Of a stretch of 64,000 nt of DNA, positions 34,195 through 41,738 are shown piece by piece. The DNA is from REEB509 sp049314555 (GTDB taxonomy: Bacteria; Pseudomonadota; Alphaproteobacteria; Caulobacterales; Aquidulcibacteraceae), in the NCBI GenBank assembly GCA_049314555.1, contig JBMOEW010000011.1, positions 8,531 through 72,530 of the forward strand, written 5' to 3'. A program made the translations under genes and the position numbers. Within the stretch, counting starts at the first letter, position 1. Each line of letters begins with the position of its first letter. The notes beneath the pieces were generated by a model. It was given only the letters and a program-made list of their open reading frames with translations, did no database searches and was not told where the DNA came from.

Positions 34195-34475
34195 GCGGGG
34201 AAGCTGCTCGCCAGGTGGAGATCATTAACATTAAAGGCCTGCACGCCCGCGCCTCACGCAAATTCGCGGAGATGGCCACAACCTTTCAATCCAAGATTGT
34301 CGTTCGCCGGGACGGTGACCCAACAACCGCAGCCGGGACCTCTTTGATGGATCTGATGATGTTGGGGGCTGGTATCGGCAGTACGATCTATTTGACGGCT
34401 GAGGGTCCGGATGCAGATGCCGCCTTGGAGGCCCTTTGCGGGTTGGTTTCGTCGCGATTTGGAGAGAGCGAGTAG
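34191..34475 (+). CDS. ptsH: HPr phosphocarrier protein
   Basis: A 94-residue HPr. The active histidine is His18 in IKGLHARASRKF, and the helix-2 serine used by HPr kinase is Ser51 in GTSLMDLMMLGA. Length and motifs are normal. The start ATG overlaps the EIIA stop (ATGA). Ser51 is retained though the usual hprK gene is missing upstream; a kinase elsewhere in the genome could still act on it. EIIA and HPr would be phosphorylated by the PtsP-type enzyme I, which is not in this window. Confidence 0.94.
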   Translation: MSGEAARQVEIINIKGLHARASRKFAEMATTFQSKIVVRRDGDPTTAAGTSLMDLMMLGAGIGSTIYLTAEGPDADAALEALCGLVSSRFGESE

Positions 34476-34499
34476 CCCGCTTTCCGGTTTGGGGGCTTC

Positions 34500-34775
34500 A
34501 TGCAGTTGGACCTTGCAGAATTGATTGGGATTGTCGCCGGGGCGATCGGGAGCTTTGCGTTTGCTCCGCAGGCGTTGAAGATCATTCGAGACAAAAGCGC
34601 GGAAGATGTATCCACCGTTACCTATGTGATGGTGTGTGTCGGGGCGGTGCTATGGCTGATTTACGGGCTGATGCGCGGTTCACCGGCGATCATCTTCTGG
34701 AATTTTGTGGCCGCGGCGCTGGCTGGATCCGTTCTGGTCTTGAAAGTTCGTTTGAGAGGGCGGCCAACGCCTTGA
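34500..34775 (+). CDS. SemiSWEET sugar transporter (PQ-loop)
   Basis: A 91-residue membrane protein with three helices and the PQ-loop motif (FAFAPQALKIIRDKSAEDVS). It matches bacterial SemiSWEET, half of the eukaryotic SWEET transporter, which works as a dimer for facilitated sugar passage. The last helix runs through IIFWNFVAAALAGSVLVLKV. It starts 24 bp after HPr, and is probably in the same operon, so PTS signals may coordinate it. Its substrate is unknown. Confidence 0.85.
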   Translation: MQLDLAELIGIVAGAIGSFAFAPQALKIIRDKSAEDVSTVTYVMVCVGAVLWLIYGLMRGSPAIIFWNFVAAALAGSVLVLKVRLRGRPTP

Positions 34776-34783
34776 GGCGGCAC

Positions 34784-34808
34784 ATAAAGATATCTTTATA
34801 TCTTTTAT
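34784..34808. promoter_or_regulatory. AT-rich palindrome plus third half-site upstream of ahcY (putative operator)
   Basis: ATAAAGATATCTTTAT (34784-34799) is a perfect 16-bp palindrome, followed at once by ATATCTTTTAT, a third copy of the half site. It stands in a 93-bp gap 61 to 85 bp ahead of the ahcY start, and is unusually AT-rich for this genome. Clustered ATATCTTTAT-like sites are the type used by ArsR-family SAH-responsive (SahR) regulators of methyl-cycle genes; that assignment is inference. Confidence 0.55.
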
Positions 34809-34868
34809 TGCCTGAGGCGCGGTGCCCTGCTACATGAACCGGAGTTTCATCAATTGGAGATGTCCGCC

Positions 34869-36275
34869 ATGGCTTCCGCCAGGGATTATGTTGTTCGTGA
34901 TATCGGCTTGGCCGACTTTGGCCGAAAAGAAATCGACCTCGCGGAAACCGAGATGCCGGGGCTGATGGCCATCCGGGCCGAATATGGCCCGGCGCAGCCG
35001 CTGAAGGGGGCACGGATTGCCGGCTCCTTGCACATGACGATCCAAACGGCTGTGCTGATCGAGACGCTGACAGCGCTCGGTGCCGATGTTCGGTGGGTGT
35101 CGTGCAATATCTTTTCGACGCAAGACCATGCTGCTGCGGCGATCGCCAAGGCCGGTATTCCGGTTTTTGCCTACAAGGGCGAAACGCTGGTGGAATACTG
35201 GGAATATACCGCGAAGTTGTTTGACTGGCATGGCGGCGGCGTCCCGAATCTGATCCTGGACGACGGCGGCGATGCAACCATGCTGGTGCACCACGGCCTG
35301 CGCGCCGAGCAGGGTGACACGGCTTTCCTAGACAAGCCTCAGTCGGAAGAAGAGGAAATCTTCTTCGCGCTGATCAAGCGCCTTCTGTCAGAAAAACCAA
35401 AGGGTTGGTTTGCCGAAGTTGCGGCCAGCATCAAGGGCGTTTCCGAAGAAACGACGACCGGCGTGCACCGGCTTTACAAGCTGGCGGAAGAGGGTCGGTT
35501 GCTGTTTGCGGCGATCAACGTGAACGACAGCGTCACCAAATCGAAGTTCGACAATCTTTATGGCTGCCGAGAAAGCCTCGTGGACGCGCTGCGTCGCGGC
35601 ACGGACGTGATGATGGCTGGCAAAGTGGCCTTCGTGGCCGGTTTCGGCGACGTGGGCAAAGGCTCTGCGGCTTCGCTGCGCCAGGCGGGATGCCGGGTCG
35701 TGGTGGCGGAAGTGGATCCCATCTGCGCGCTGCAGGCGGCCATGGAAGGCTATGAAGTGGCAACGATCGAAGATGTTTTGCCGCGCGCAGACATCTATGT
35801 GACGGCGACTGGCAACAAAGACATTATCACTATCGAGCATATGCGCGCGATGAAAGATCGGGCGATCGTTTGCAATATCGGCCACTTCGACAACGAGATC
35901 CAAGTGGCTGGTTTGAAGAACTACAAGTGGACGAACATCAAGCCGCAAGTTGACGAAATCGAGTTTCCGGCCGGCAACCGCATCATTCTTTTGTCTGAAG
36001 GGCGCTTGGTCAATTTGGGCAATGCGATGGGCCATCCGAGCTTTGTAATGAGCTCTTCGTTCTCCAACCAAACCCTGGCGCAGATTGAGCTCTGGACCAA
36101 CAATGCGGCCTACGCGCTGCAGGTCTATACGCTTCCAAAAAGGCTCGACGAAAAGGTCGCGATGCTGCATCTGGAGAAGCTGGGAGTGAAGCTGACGACC
36201 CTCACCACGGACCAGGCCGATTACATCGGTGTGACGCCGCAAGGGCCGTTTAAGCCGGATCACTATCGCTACTGA
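34869..36275 (+). CDS. ahcY: S-adenosylhomocysteine hydrolase
   Basis: A 468-residue AhcY, which splits S-adenosylhomocysteine to homocysteine and adenosine. The N-terminal region has the family motifs GSLHMTIQTAVLIETL and CNIFSTQDHAAAA. The NAD site is VAGFGDVGKGSA and the C-terminus ends in the diagnostic KPDHYRY, which contacts NAD of the neighbouring subunit. The ATG at 34869 follows GGAG by 9 bases; an ATG at 34860 overlaps that site and is less likely. An AT-rich palindrome lies upstream. Confidence 0.97.
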   Translation: MASARDYVVRDIGLADFGRKEIDLAETEMPGLMAIRAEYGPAQPLKGARIAGSLHMTIQTAVLIETLTALGADVRWVSCNIFSTQDHAAAAIAKAGIPVFAYKGETLVEYWEYTAKLFDWHGGGVPNLILDDGGDATMLVHHGLRAEQGDTAFLDKPQSEEEEIFFALIKRLLSEKPKGWFAEVAASIKGVSEETTTGVHRLYKLAEEGRLLFAAINVNDSVTKSKFDNLYGCRESLVDALRRGTDVMMAGKVAFVAGFGDVGKGSAASLRQAGCRVVVAEVDPICALQAAMEGYEVATIEDVLPRADIYVTATGNKDIITIEHMRAMKDRAIVCNIGHFDNEIQVAGLKNYKWTNIKPQVDEIEFPAGNRIILLSEGRLVNLGNAMGHPSFVMSSSFSNQTLAQIELWTNNAAYALQVYTLPKRLDEKVAMLHLEKLGVKLTTLTTDQADYIGVTPQGPFKPDHYRY

Positions 36276-36307
36276 TTTGGGGCCGCGAAGTCCCATTCTG
36301 AGGCGTC

Positions 36308-36955
36308 ATGTTCGTTTGGGCTACACGCACAGTTTGGCAATTAGCGCTCCGCGCAGCCTTCTTTATTGGGCTTTTCATCACCGTCATCTTCTTGCAGGTG
36401 GCGGTGGTGACGGGCCTACGCGGCATGGGCTGGAGCCCGGGGAACGCGTTGGGTGCTTCCGGTGTGGTCGTGCTCTCCGTAGTGCTGGGCGTGCACTTCG
36501 GGTTGCTCTTTCAGGCTAGACTCAAGGCGAAGAAGCTGGACGGGGCGCGCCTAAGGCTTGGGCTGCCAGAAGGGGCGTGTTGCGTCGTTTGGCGCGGGGG
36601 GCCTGGCGACAACATCCCCTGGGATGTCGAAGGGCAAATTCAAGCGGACTATCCTGCCGTGGCAGAGGTGCTCAAGATCGAAGGCTTCGCGGTTGTCGAC
36701 TTTGAAGTTGGGCACGATGGGCGGGCGAAGAACCTGCATTGCGTCGATGTTTGGCCGGCGGCCGTTTTCTACGATTCCGCTGCGGACGCGCTGAAACGTG
36801 CTAATTTTCGGTCCAGCGATCCGCATGGCCCGCGGTTTGGCCCCAGTTATCGGGTGCCGTTTGTTTTCCGCATCAAGGGGGCGAGCCGCCAGCGGGACGC
36901 AGGTGCTTTAGCGAAGGCGCGCAAGCGTAAATTCATGAAGCGTCAATCTTCTTAG
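36308..36955 (+). CDS. Membrane protein with TonB-like C-terminal domain
   Basis: A 215-residue protein. The N-terminus has two membrane helices (AAFFIGLFITVIFLQVAVVTGL and SGVVVLSVVLGVHFGLLF). The C-terminal 100 residues look like a TonB C-terminal domain: IQADYPAVAEVLKIEGFAVVDFEVGHDG, then AAVFYDSAADALKRANFRSSD and YRVPFVFRI. It may therefore contact the periplasmic face or peptidoglycan. No TonB-dependent receptor or ExbBD gene is near. It lies between ahcY and the divL-like gene, on the same strand. Confidence 0.65.
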   Translation: MFVWATRTVWQLALRAAFFIGLFITVIFLQVAVVTGLRGMGWSPGNALGASGVVVLSVVLGVHFGLLFQARLKAKKLDGARLRLGLPEGACCVVWRGGPGDNIPWDVEGQIQADYPAVAEVLKIEGFAVVDFEVGHDGRAKNLHCVDVWPAAVFYDSAADALKRANFRSSDPHGPRFGPSYRVPFVFRIKGASRQRDAGALAKARKRKFMKRQSS

Positions 36956-36965
36956 GGCTGTGTGT

Positions 36966-36980
36966 TTAAGCCTCCATTAA
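36966..36980. promoter_or_regulatory. CtrA-like box TTAA-N7-TTAA upstream of the divL-like gene
   Basis: A full TTAA-N7-TTAA match (half sites at 36966-36969 and 36977-36980, followed by C) stands 97 bp before the kinase start in the short intergenic region. This is the consensus of the master cell-cycle regulator CtrA in alphaproteobacteria, and DivL is a component of the CtrA pathway, so it fits feedback control. Confidence 0.6.
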
Positions 36981-37057
36981 CCGAAACAGTCAGCGCGGCT
37001 AGAATGCGTCGTTGGCGAAGCGGCGCGATTGAGCGATGGTGGGGGCTGGGGTTATCC

Positions 37058-37062
37058 GATTC
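37058..37062. promoter_or_regulatory. GANTC (CcrM) site in the divL-like promoter
   Basis: GATTC, a GANTC methylation target of CcrM, lies 15 bp upstream of the GTG start. Methylation sites in promoters time the expression of several alphaproteobacterial cell-cycle genes. One such site may arise by chance in 1 kb, so only its combination with the CtrA-like box is notable. Confidence 0.4.
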
Positions 37063-37076
37063 GGAAAGGGCTGATC

Positions 37077-39482
37077 GTGGACGGGCAATTCGCTGCTTTC
37101 TTGGTGGCAGCTGGTGCAGCCGCTGTCGGTATTTCGGCGCTGTTGTGGGCGATGCGTGTCACTGATGGCGCGCGGGGCGCATTGCAGCGTTGGAAAGATC
37201 GCTCCCGCGAGCTGGAAGACAAGCTTTCGCGGGCCGATGCGATTTTTGGCGCGCACCCTGGTGTGGTCCTGATCTGGGAAGAGGCGGTCGCGTCCGTCTC
37301 TGAGTCGGACTGGGGGGCACCGAAGGTTTATGGTTCGCCGCTTGCGCTGGCCAGTTTTCTTCGGTTCGCCGGCGCTGCGGTCGCCAATGACCCCGGCTTG
37401 AGGATCCTGCAGGGGCTGTCTGGATTTGAAGCGCGGGATGCAACCGGGGCTCCGGTGCGTCTTGCGCAGGCCTTGACGCGGCTGCGACGTGAAGGTTCGG
37501 CGTTTTCTTTGACGATCTCGACGTCTGGCGGCGTTTACATCGAAGTGGACGGCCGCACCGCCGGGGCGCGGGCGGTGGTTTGGATCACCGACGCTAGCGT
37601 GCGGGGGCTTGAGGAGAGTGGCGATCGCATTGAGAGCGGCCATCAAGTGATTGCGCGCGATCCGACCTCGTTCCTGGAAATGCTGGCGCAGGCCCCGTTC
37701 ATGGCCTGGCGCACTTCAGGCGCGGGCAAGCTTGAATGGGCCAACGAAGCCTATCTAGCTGCGCTGGATTCCAAGTCGCTTGATCAAGCGATCAATCGCA
37801 ACCTGAGCCTGGATCATACCGCTGTTGACCATGCGCGTTCGGTGATTGAATCGGGCGAGCAGCGGGAAGATGTGCGGAAAGTGGCGCTTGGGGGCGAGCT
37901 TCGCTCCCTGCGCATTTTGATGTTGCCGGTGGCCGGTGGTGCTGCCGGCATGGCGTTTGACGTGACCGACGCGGATGCCGCGCGCGAGCAACTTTCGCGG
38001 CAAAGCAAAGCCCACGATGAAACGCTCAACCACCTTGCGGAAGGGGTGGCGGTGTTTGATGCCAGCAAGCGCTTGGTGTTTCACAATCGCGCCTTTGAAG
38101 AGATGTGGGGCTTGGAGCCGGTGTTCTTGGCGGAGCGGCCAACCCACGCGCAGTGGTTGGACCATCTGAAGGAACGGCGGCGGCTGCCGGCGCATGCCAA
38201 CTATGCCGAGTGGCGCGCGGGTGAGCTTGCTTTGTATCAAGAGGCGAAGCTCTCTGAGGACCTGTGGGTGGTTCAGGACGGGCGCACGTTGCGGATTGCC
38301 CGCCAGCGCCATCCGCTCGGCGGATTGCTGCTGGTGTTCAGCGACATGACGAACGAGCTGACTTTGCGCTCGCAATACAATGCCGTGGTGCAGGTGCAAA
38401 AGGCGGCGCTCGACCGTCTGCACGAAGGGGTGGCCGTATTTGGCCTGGATGGTCGGTTGAAGCTCGCGAACGCTTCGTTCAGCGCCATGTGGGGGCAAGA
38501 ACCCACCGTGCTTGCGCCGGAGATGCCTTTCGACGAGTTGGTGGAGCTATGCCAGCCCTTGTTCCATGATCGCGCGGTTTGGGCGATGATCCGTGCGCGG
38601 ATCACAGATCCCTCGCCCGAAGCGCGGCAGGAGTATCGCGGAGAGATGCGCCGATCAGACGAGAGCGTCGTAACGTTCCTGACCCGGCCGTTGCCGGATG
38701 GCGCGACGCTGGTTGCGTTCATGGACATGACTGCGGCGCGGCGGGTTGAAGATGCGTTGCGCGATCGCGCTGAAGCGTTTGAGGCCGCTGATCGGCTGAA
38801 GACTGAGTTCGTGCAGAACGTGTCGTATCAGTTGCGCAACCCGTTGCAGTCGATTTCGGGCAATGCGGAGATGTTGGCGCACCGGCTATTTGGACCGTTG
38901 AACGACCGACAAGAAGACCAGGTCGGCGCGATCATGACGTCATCGGATCGGTTGACGAAGCTAATCGATAACATCCTGGATGTGGCGCTTGTGGAAGCGG
39001 GGGCGCTTTCGCTTGAACTTGGTGAGGTGAACCTAAAGCAGGCCATCTTGGAGAGCATCGAGCTGTCTGCTTCCAAGGCCAGCGACACCGAAGTGATTGT
39101 GCGGGTGGAGTGCCCGGACAACGTGGGCCTGATCAAAGCGGATGAGAAACGCATCCGCCAGATCTTGTTCAATTTGATCAGCAACGCGCACCGGTTTACC
39201 GCTCTAGGTGACCAGATCACGGTGGGTGCCGAGCGGCTGAATGGGGTGGTGCGGCTTTGGGTGTCTGACACTGGCCGGGGGATCCCTTACGACGACCAGG
39301 TGAAGGCCTTTGAAAGCTTCCAAGGCGGAGATCGCCGCGGCGCTGGCCTTGGTTTGGCGCTTGTGCGCAGCTTCGTGCAGCTGCATGGCGGCTGGGTGGC
39401 GATGCAGTCCGAGCCTGGGCGCGGCACGACGGTTACGTGCCATTTGCCGGTCGAAGCGCCGCTGCCGCTGGCGGCTGAATAG
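37077..39482 (+). CDS. divL: DivL-like pseudo-histidine kinase (Tyr in place of His)
   Basis: A membrane-anchored PAS sensor kinase of 801 residues. The N-terminus has one helix (FAAFLVAAGAAAVGISALLW). Several PAS-like domains follow (LEWANEAYLAAL, LVFHNRAFEEMWGL, LKLANASFSAMWGQ). The dimerization box reads NVSYQLRNPL, so the histidine is replaced by Tyr584. This is the mark of DivL, which in Caulobacter signals to CckA and CtrA. The N box (NLISNAHRFT), G1 (VSDTGRGIP) and G2 (GAGLGLALV) remain. The start GTG at 37077 follows GGAAAGGG; it is uncertain by a few residues. Confidence 0.85.
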   Translation: MDGQFAAFLVAAGAAAVGISALLWAMRVTDGARGALQRWKDRSRELEDKLSRADAIFGAHPGVVLIWEEAVASVSESDWGAPKVYGSPLALASFLRFAGAAVANDPGLRILQGLSGFEARDATGAPVRLAQALTRLRREGSAFSLTISTSGGVYIEVDGRTAGARAVVWITDASVRGLEESGDRIESGHQVIARDPTSFLEMLAQAPFMAWRTSGAGKLEWANEAYLAALDSKSLDQAINRNLSLDHTAVDHARSVIESGEQREDVRKVALGGELRSLRILMLPVAGGAAGMAFDVTDADAAREQLSRQSKAHDETLNHLAEGVAVFDASKRLVFHNRAFEEMWGLEPVFLAERPTHAQWLDHLKERRRLPAHANYAEWRAGELALYQEAKLSEDLWVVQDGRTLRIARQRHPLGGLLLVFSDMTNELTLRSQYNAVVQVQKAALDRLHEGVAVFGLDGRLKLANASFSAMWGQEPTVLAPEMPFDELVELCQPLFHDRAVWAMIRARITDPSPEARQEYRGEMRRSDESVVTFLTRPLPDGATLVAFMDMTAARRVEDALRDRAEAFEAADRLKTEFVQNVSYQLRNPLQSISGNAEMLAHRLFGPLNDRQEDQVGAIMTSSDRLTKLIDNILDVALVEAGALSLELGEVNLKQAILESIELSASKASDTEVIVRVECPDNVGLIKADEKRIRQILFNLISNAHRFTALGDQITVGAERLNGVVRLWVSDTGRGIPYDDQVKAFESFQGGDRRGAGLGLALVRSFVQLHGGWVAMQSEPGRGTTVTCHLPVEAPLPLAAE

Positions 39483-39512
39483 GGCGGGTGACGTGTTGCT
39501 AGTGTTATTGTT

Positions 39513-39548
39513 CTTGGGGCGAACGGCCGCTTGCCGCTTCGCCCCAAG
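39513..39548. terminator. 11-bp perfect hairpin between convergent genes
   Basis: CTTGGGGCGAA and its exact complement lie on either side of a 14-base loop in the 75-bp gap between the divL-like gene (plus) and the ferredoxin gene (minus). It is placed to end both transcripts. No T-run follows on either strand, so it may act as a processing or stability element rather than a classical intrinsic terminator. Confidence 0.6.
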
Positions 39549-39557
39549 GCATGCCTG

Positions 39558-39878
39558 TTAGTGCTGGCTAGCCGGCAGGCGCACAACGAGGCCGTCCATC
39601 TCCGCCGTCACCTTGATTTGGCAGGACAGGCGCGAGGTTGATTCCACGTCGTTGGCAAAGTCCAGCATCGATTGTTCCATGCCGCCGGCGCTGCCGGTTT
39701 TGGCGACCCAGGCTTCATCGACATACACGTGGCAAGTGGCGCAAGCGCAGGCCCCGCCGCAGTCTGCATCGATCCCAGGGACCGCATGCTTGACGGCACC
39801 TTCCATCACGGTTTGGCCGACGGGCACGTCGATGGTGTGCGATTTGCCGGATGTCTCTACATAGGTGATCTTTGGCAT
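39558..39878 (-). CDS. 2Fe-2S ferredoxin, adrenodoxin type
   Basis: A 106-residue ferredoxin of the vertebrate/adrenodoxin type, with the ligand pattern C-GGA-C-A-C-AT-C (DCGGACACATCHV) and the distal Cys in RLSCQI. It carries electrons between the FAD reductase encoded just upstream in the same direction and an oxidase such as cytochrome P450, or takes part in Fe-S assembly. The gap to the reductase stop is 23 bp. No P450 gene lies in the window. Length is normal. Confidence 0.93.
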   Translation of the reverse strand: MPKITYVETSGKSHTIDVPVGQTVMEGAVKHAVPGIDADCGGACACATCHVYVDEAWVAKTGSAGGMEQSMLDFANDVESTSRLSCQIKVTAEMDGLVVRLPASQH

Positions 39879-39901
39879 GGGCGAATCCGGGCTCCTTCAA
39901 A

Positions 39902-41149
39902 TCAGCCGGCCAATTGGGCTTTGGCGATGATTTCCTTCATAGGCGTTGACATATCTTCAAGAGCGGCTGGCGCAACTGTTTGCGCACGTTGGATGAGCTG
40001 TTTGGCACCAAGAAACTCAGCTGGGCGGTTGATGGCGTCAACCGCGATCAGGTGTGCGCCCTTGAAATAGAAGGCGGCAAAAGCCCGGTCGGCGGGATTG
40101 CCGCGCACGACGAGATGATCATACCCTTGGAAAAGGCCGGCGATTTGAAGTTTGAGGTCGTATTGGTCAGACCAAAACCAGGGAACCTCTTCTGCCGGAT
40201 GGGCGGTGCCTGAGATCGTCGCTGCCGCAATCTTTGCGCCTTCCAGGGCGTTGTGCACACTTTCCAGGCGGGCCATGCCGACACCGCAGAAGTGGATCGG
40301 GCGGCGGGCACAGTCGCCTATGGCGAAGATCGCCGTGTCTGAGGTGCGACAGGTGGCGTCGGTCAGGATGCCGTCTTTGACCTCCAGGCCAATGCTTTCG
40401 GCGAGTTTTGTTTCCGGCAGGATGCCAACCCCGGCGATGACCAGATCGGCGGCAATGTGGTCGCCATCGACCAGGCTGACGCCCGTTACCCGATCGGTGC
40501 CGGTTATCACAGCGGCGAGGGCACCTAAGCGAAACTTAACGCCCTTGGCTGCGTGTTCATGCAGAAAAAATGCTGACACCTCTGGGCTGGTGACGCGCGA
40601 CAACGGACGATCCTGCGCTTCCAGGACGGTTACCTCATGACCCAGTTGACGCAGGACCGCGGCTGTTTCCAAGCCGATGTAGCCTGCACCGATCACGACA
40701 ACTGATGCGCCGGGGGCGAGGCCTGCGCGAATGGCGTCCACGTCTTGGGCGGTACGCAGCAGATGGACGCCTTCCAGGTCCGCGCCGGCCAAAGGTAGGC
40801 TTCGGGCGCGCGAGCCGGTTGCCAGAATGAGGTTTTCGTAGGGGACGTCGCGCAGGTTTTCCAGGCGCACGATGCGCTTGGCGCGGTCAATCCAGGTGAC
40901 CTTAGTGTTGGTCAGGAGTTTGATGCCTTCTGCGGCATAGGCACTTGGGTCGCGCAGCAGGAGGCGGTCTGTGCCCCACTCGCCAGAGAGATACTTCTTG
41001 GACAGCGGCGGGCGTTGATAGGGCGCAAGCGGTTCTTCGCCGATCAGCGTGATGTCGCCGGCATAGCCTGCTTGTCGCAGGCGGAGCGCTGCTTCGCCGC
41101 CTGCTTGGCCTGCGCCGACGATGACCACCCGGTGGGCGTTCTGGTTCAC
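39902..41149 (-). CDS. NAD(P)H-dependent ferredoxin reductase (FAD)
   Basis: A 415-residue class of the rhodocoxin/putidaredoxin reductase type. FAD motif VVIVGAGQAGGEAALRLRQ; RPPLSKKYL; NAD motif VVVIGAGYIGLETAAVLR; GDCARRP in the C-terminal FAD contact. The start is GTG at 41149 (with GGGACGG about 10 bases upstream); a TTG at 41203 would add 18 residues. It is operonic with the downstream ferredoxin, so the pair forms a two-component electron supply. The terminal oxygenase is not in the window. Confidence 0.88.
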   Translation of the reverse strand: MNQNAHRVVIVGAGQAGGEAALRLRQAGYAGDITLIGEEPLAPYQRPPLSKKYLSGEWGTDRLLLRDPSAYAAEGIKLLTNTKVTWIDRAKRIVRLENLRDVPYENLILATGSRARSLPLAGADLEGVHLLRTAQDVDAIRAGLAPGASVVVIGAGYIGLETAAVLRQLGHEVTVLEAQDRPLSRVTSPEVSAFFLHEHAAKGVKFRLGALAAVITGTDRVTGVSLVDGDHIAADLVIAGVGILPETKLAESIGLEVKDGILTDATCRTSDTAIFAIGDCARRPIHFCGVGMARLESVHNALEGAKIAAATISGTAHPAEEVPWFWSDQYDLKLQIAGLFQGYDHLVVRGNPADRAFAAFYFKGAHLIAVDAINRPAEFLGAKQLIQRAQTVAPAALEDMSTPMKEIIAKAQLAG

Positions 41150-41255
41150 GGGCAAATTCCGTCCCTGAGTATTTTGTTCCTCCCTGCATACGGCTTGCCG
41201 CAAGGGTGACGCAAGCGGGGGTTGATGCGAAGGCCTTCAAAGGTCAGCATGCGAC

Positions 41256-41738
41256 ATGACTGAGAGTGGCCGATTTCCCTCCCGCCGCATTGATCTCGTT
41301 GATGCGGCCGCCACCGAAGCCCTCGGGGCACGTCTTGCTTCGGCTTTGCGTCCAGGCGATGTGGTTTTTCTGATTGGGGGCCTTGGTGCGGGCAAAACTA
41401 CGCTGGCGCGGGGTGTGGTGAGGGCCTGGACTGGTGACAGCGACCTCGAGGTTCCAAGCCCGACCTTTACGCTAACTCAGCTTTATGACGGTCCGCGCGG
41501 CGTGCTTTGGCACATGGATTTGTATCGCCTGAAGCAGGCGGAAGAGGCGCTGGAACTGGGGATTGAGGACGCGTTTGCGGAGGCGGTTTGCCTGATTGAG
41601 TGGCCTGAGCGGCTCGGGCCGCTTGCGCCGGTCGATAAGTTTGCGCTTTCGTTCTTGGAAGATGGTGCGGGGCGCGGGGTGATTCTCAGTGCCCATGGTT
41701 CCAGAATGGACCGGTTTGCAGAGGTGTTTGGGGGATGA
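41256..41738 (+). CDS. tsaE: tRNA threonylcarbamoyladenosine biosynthesis ATPase TsaE
   Basis: A 160-residue P-loop protein: FLIGGLGAGKTTLARGVV is Walker A, and FTLTQLYDGPRGVLWHMDLYRL is the TsaE-specific region. TsaE is needed with TsaB, TsaD and TsaC for the t6A37 tRNA modification. The next gene overlaps by 4 bp (ATGA). The order tsaE-amgK-murU-addB-addA is common to alphaproteobacteria, although the functions differ. Confidence 0.95.
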   Translation: MTESGRFPSRRIDLVDAAATEALGARLASALRPGDVVFLIGGLGAGKTTLARGVVRAWTGDSDLEVPSPTFTLTQLYDGPRGVLWHMDLYRLKQAEEALELGIEDAFAEAVCLIEWPERLGPLAPVDKFALSFLEDGAGRGVILSAHGSRMDRFAEVFGG

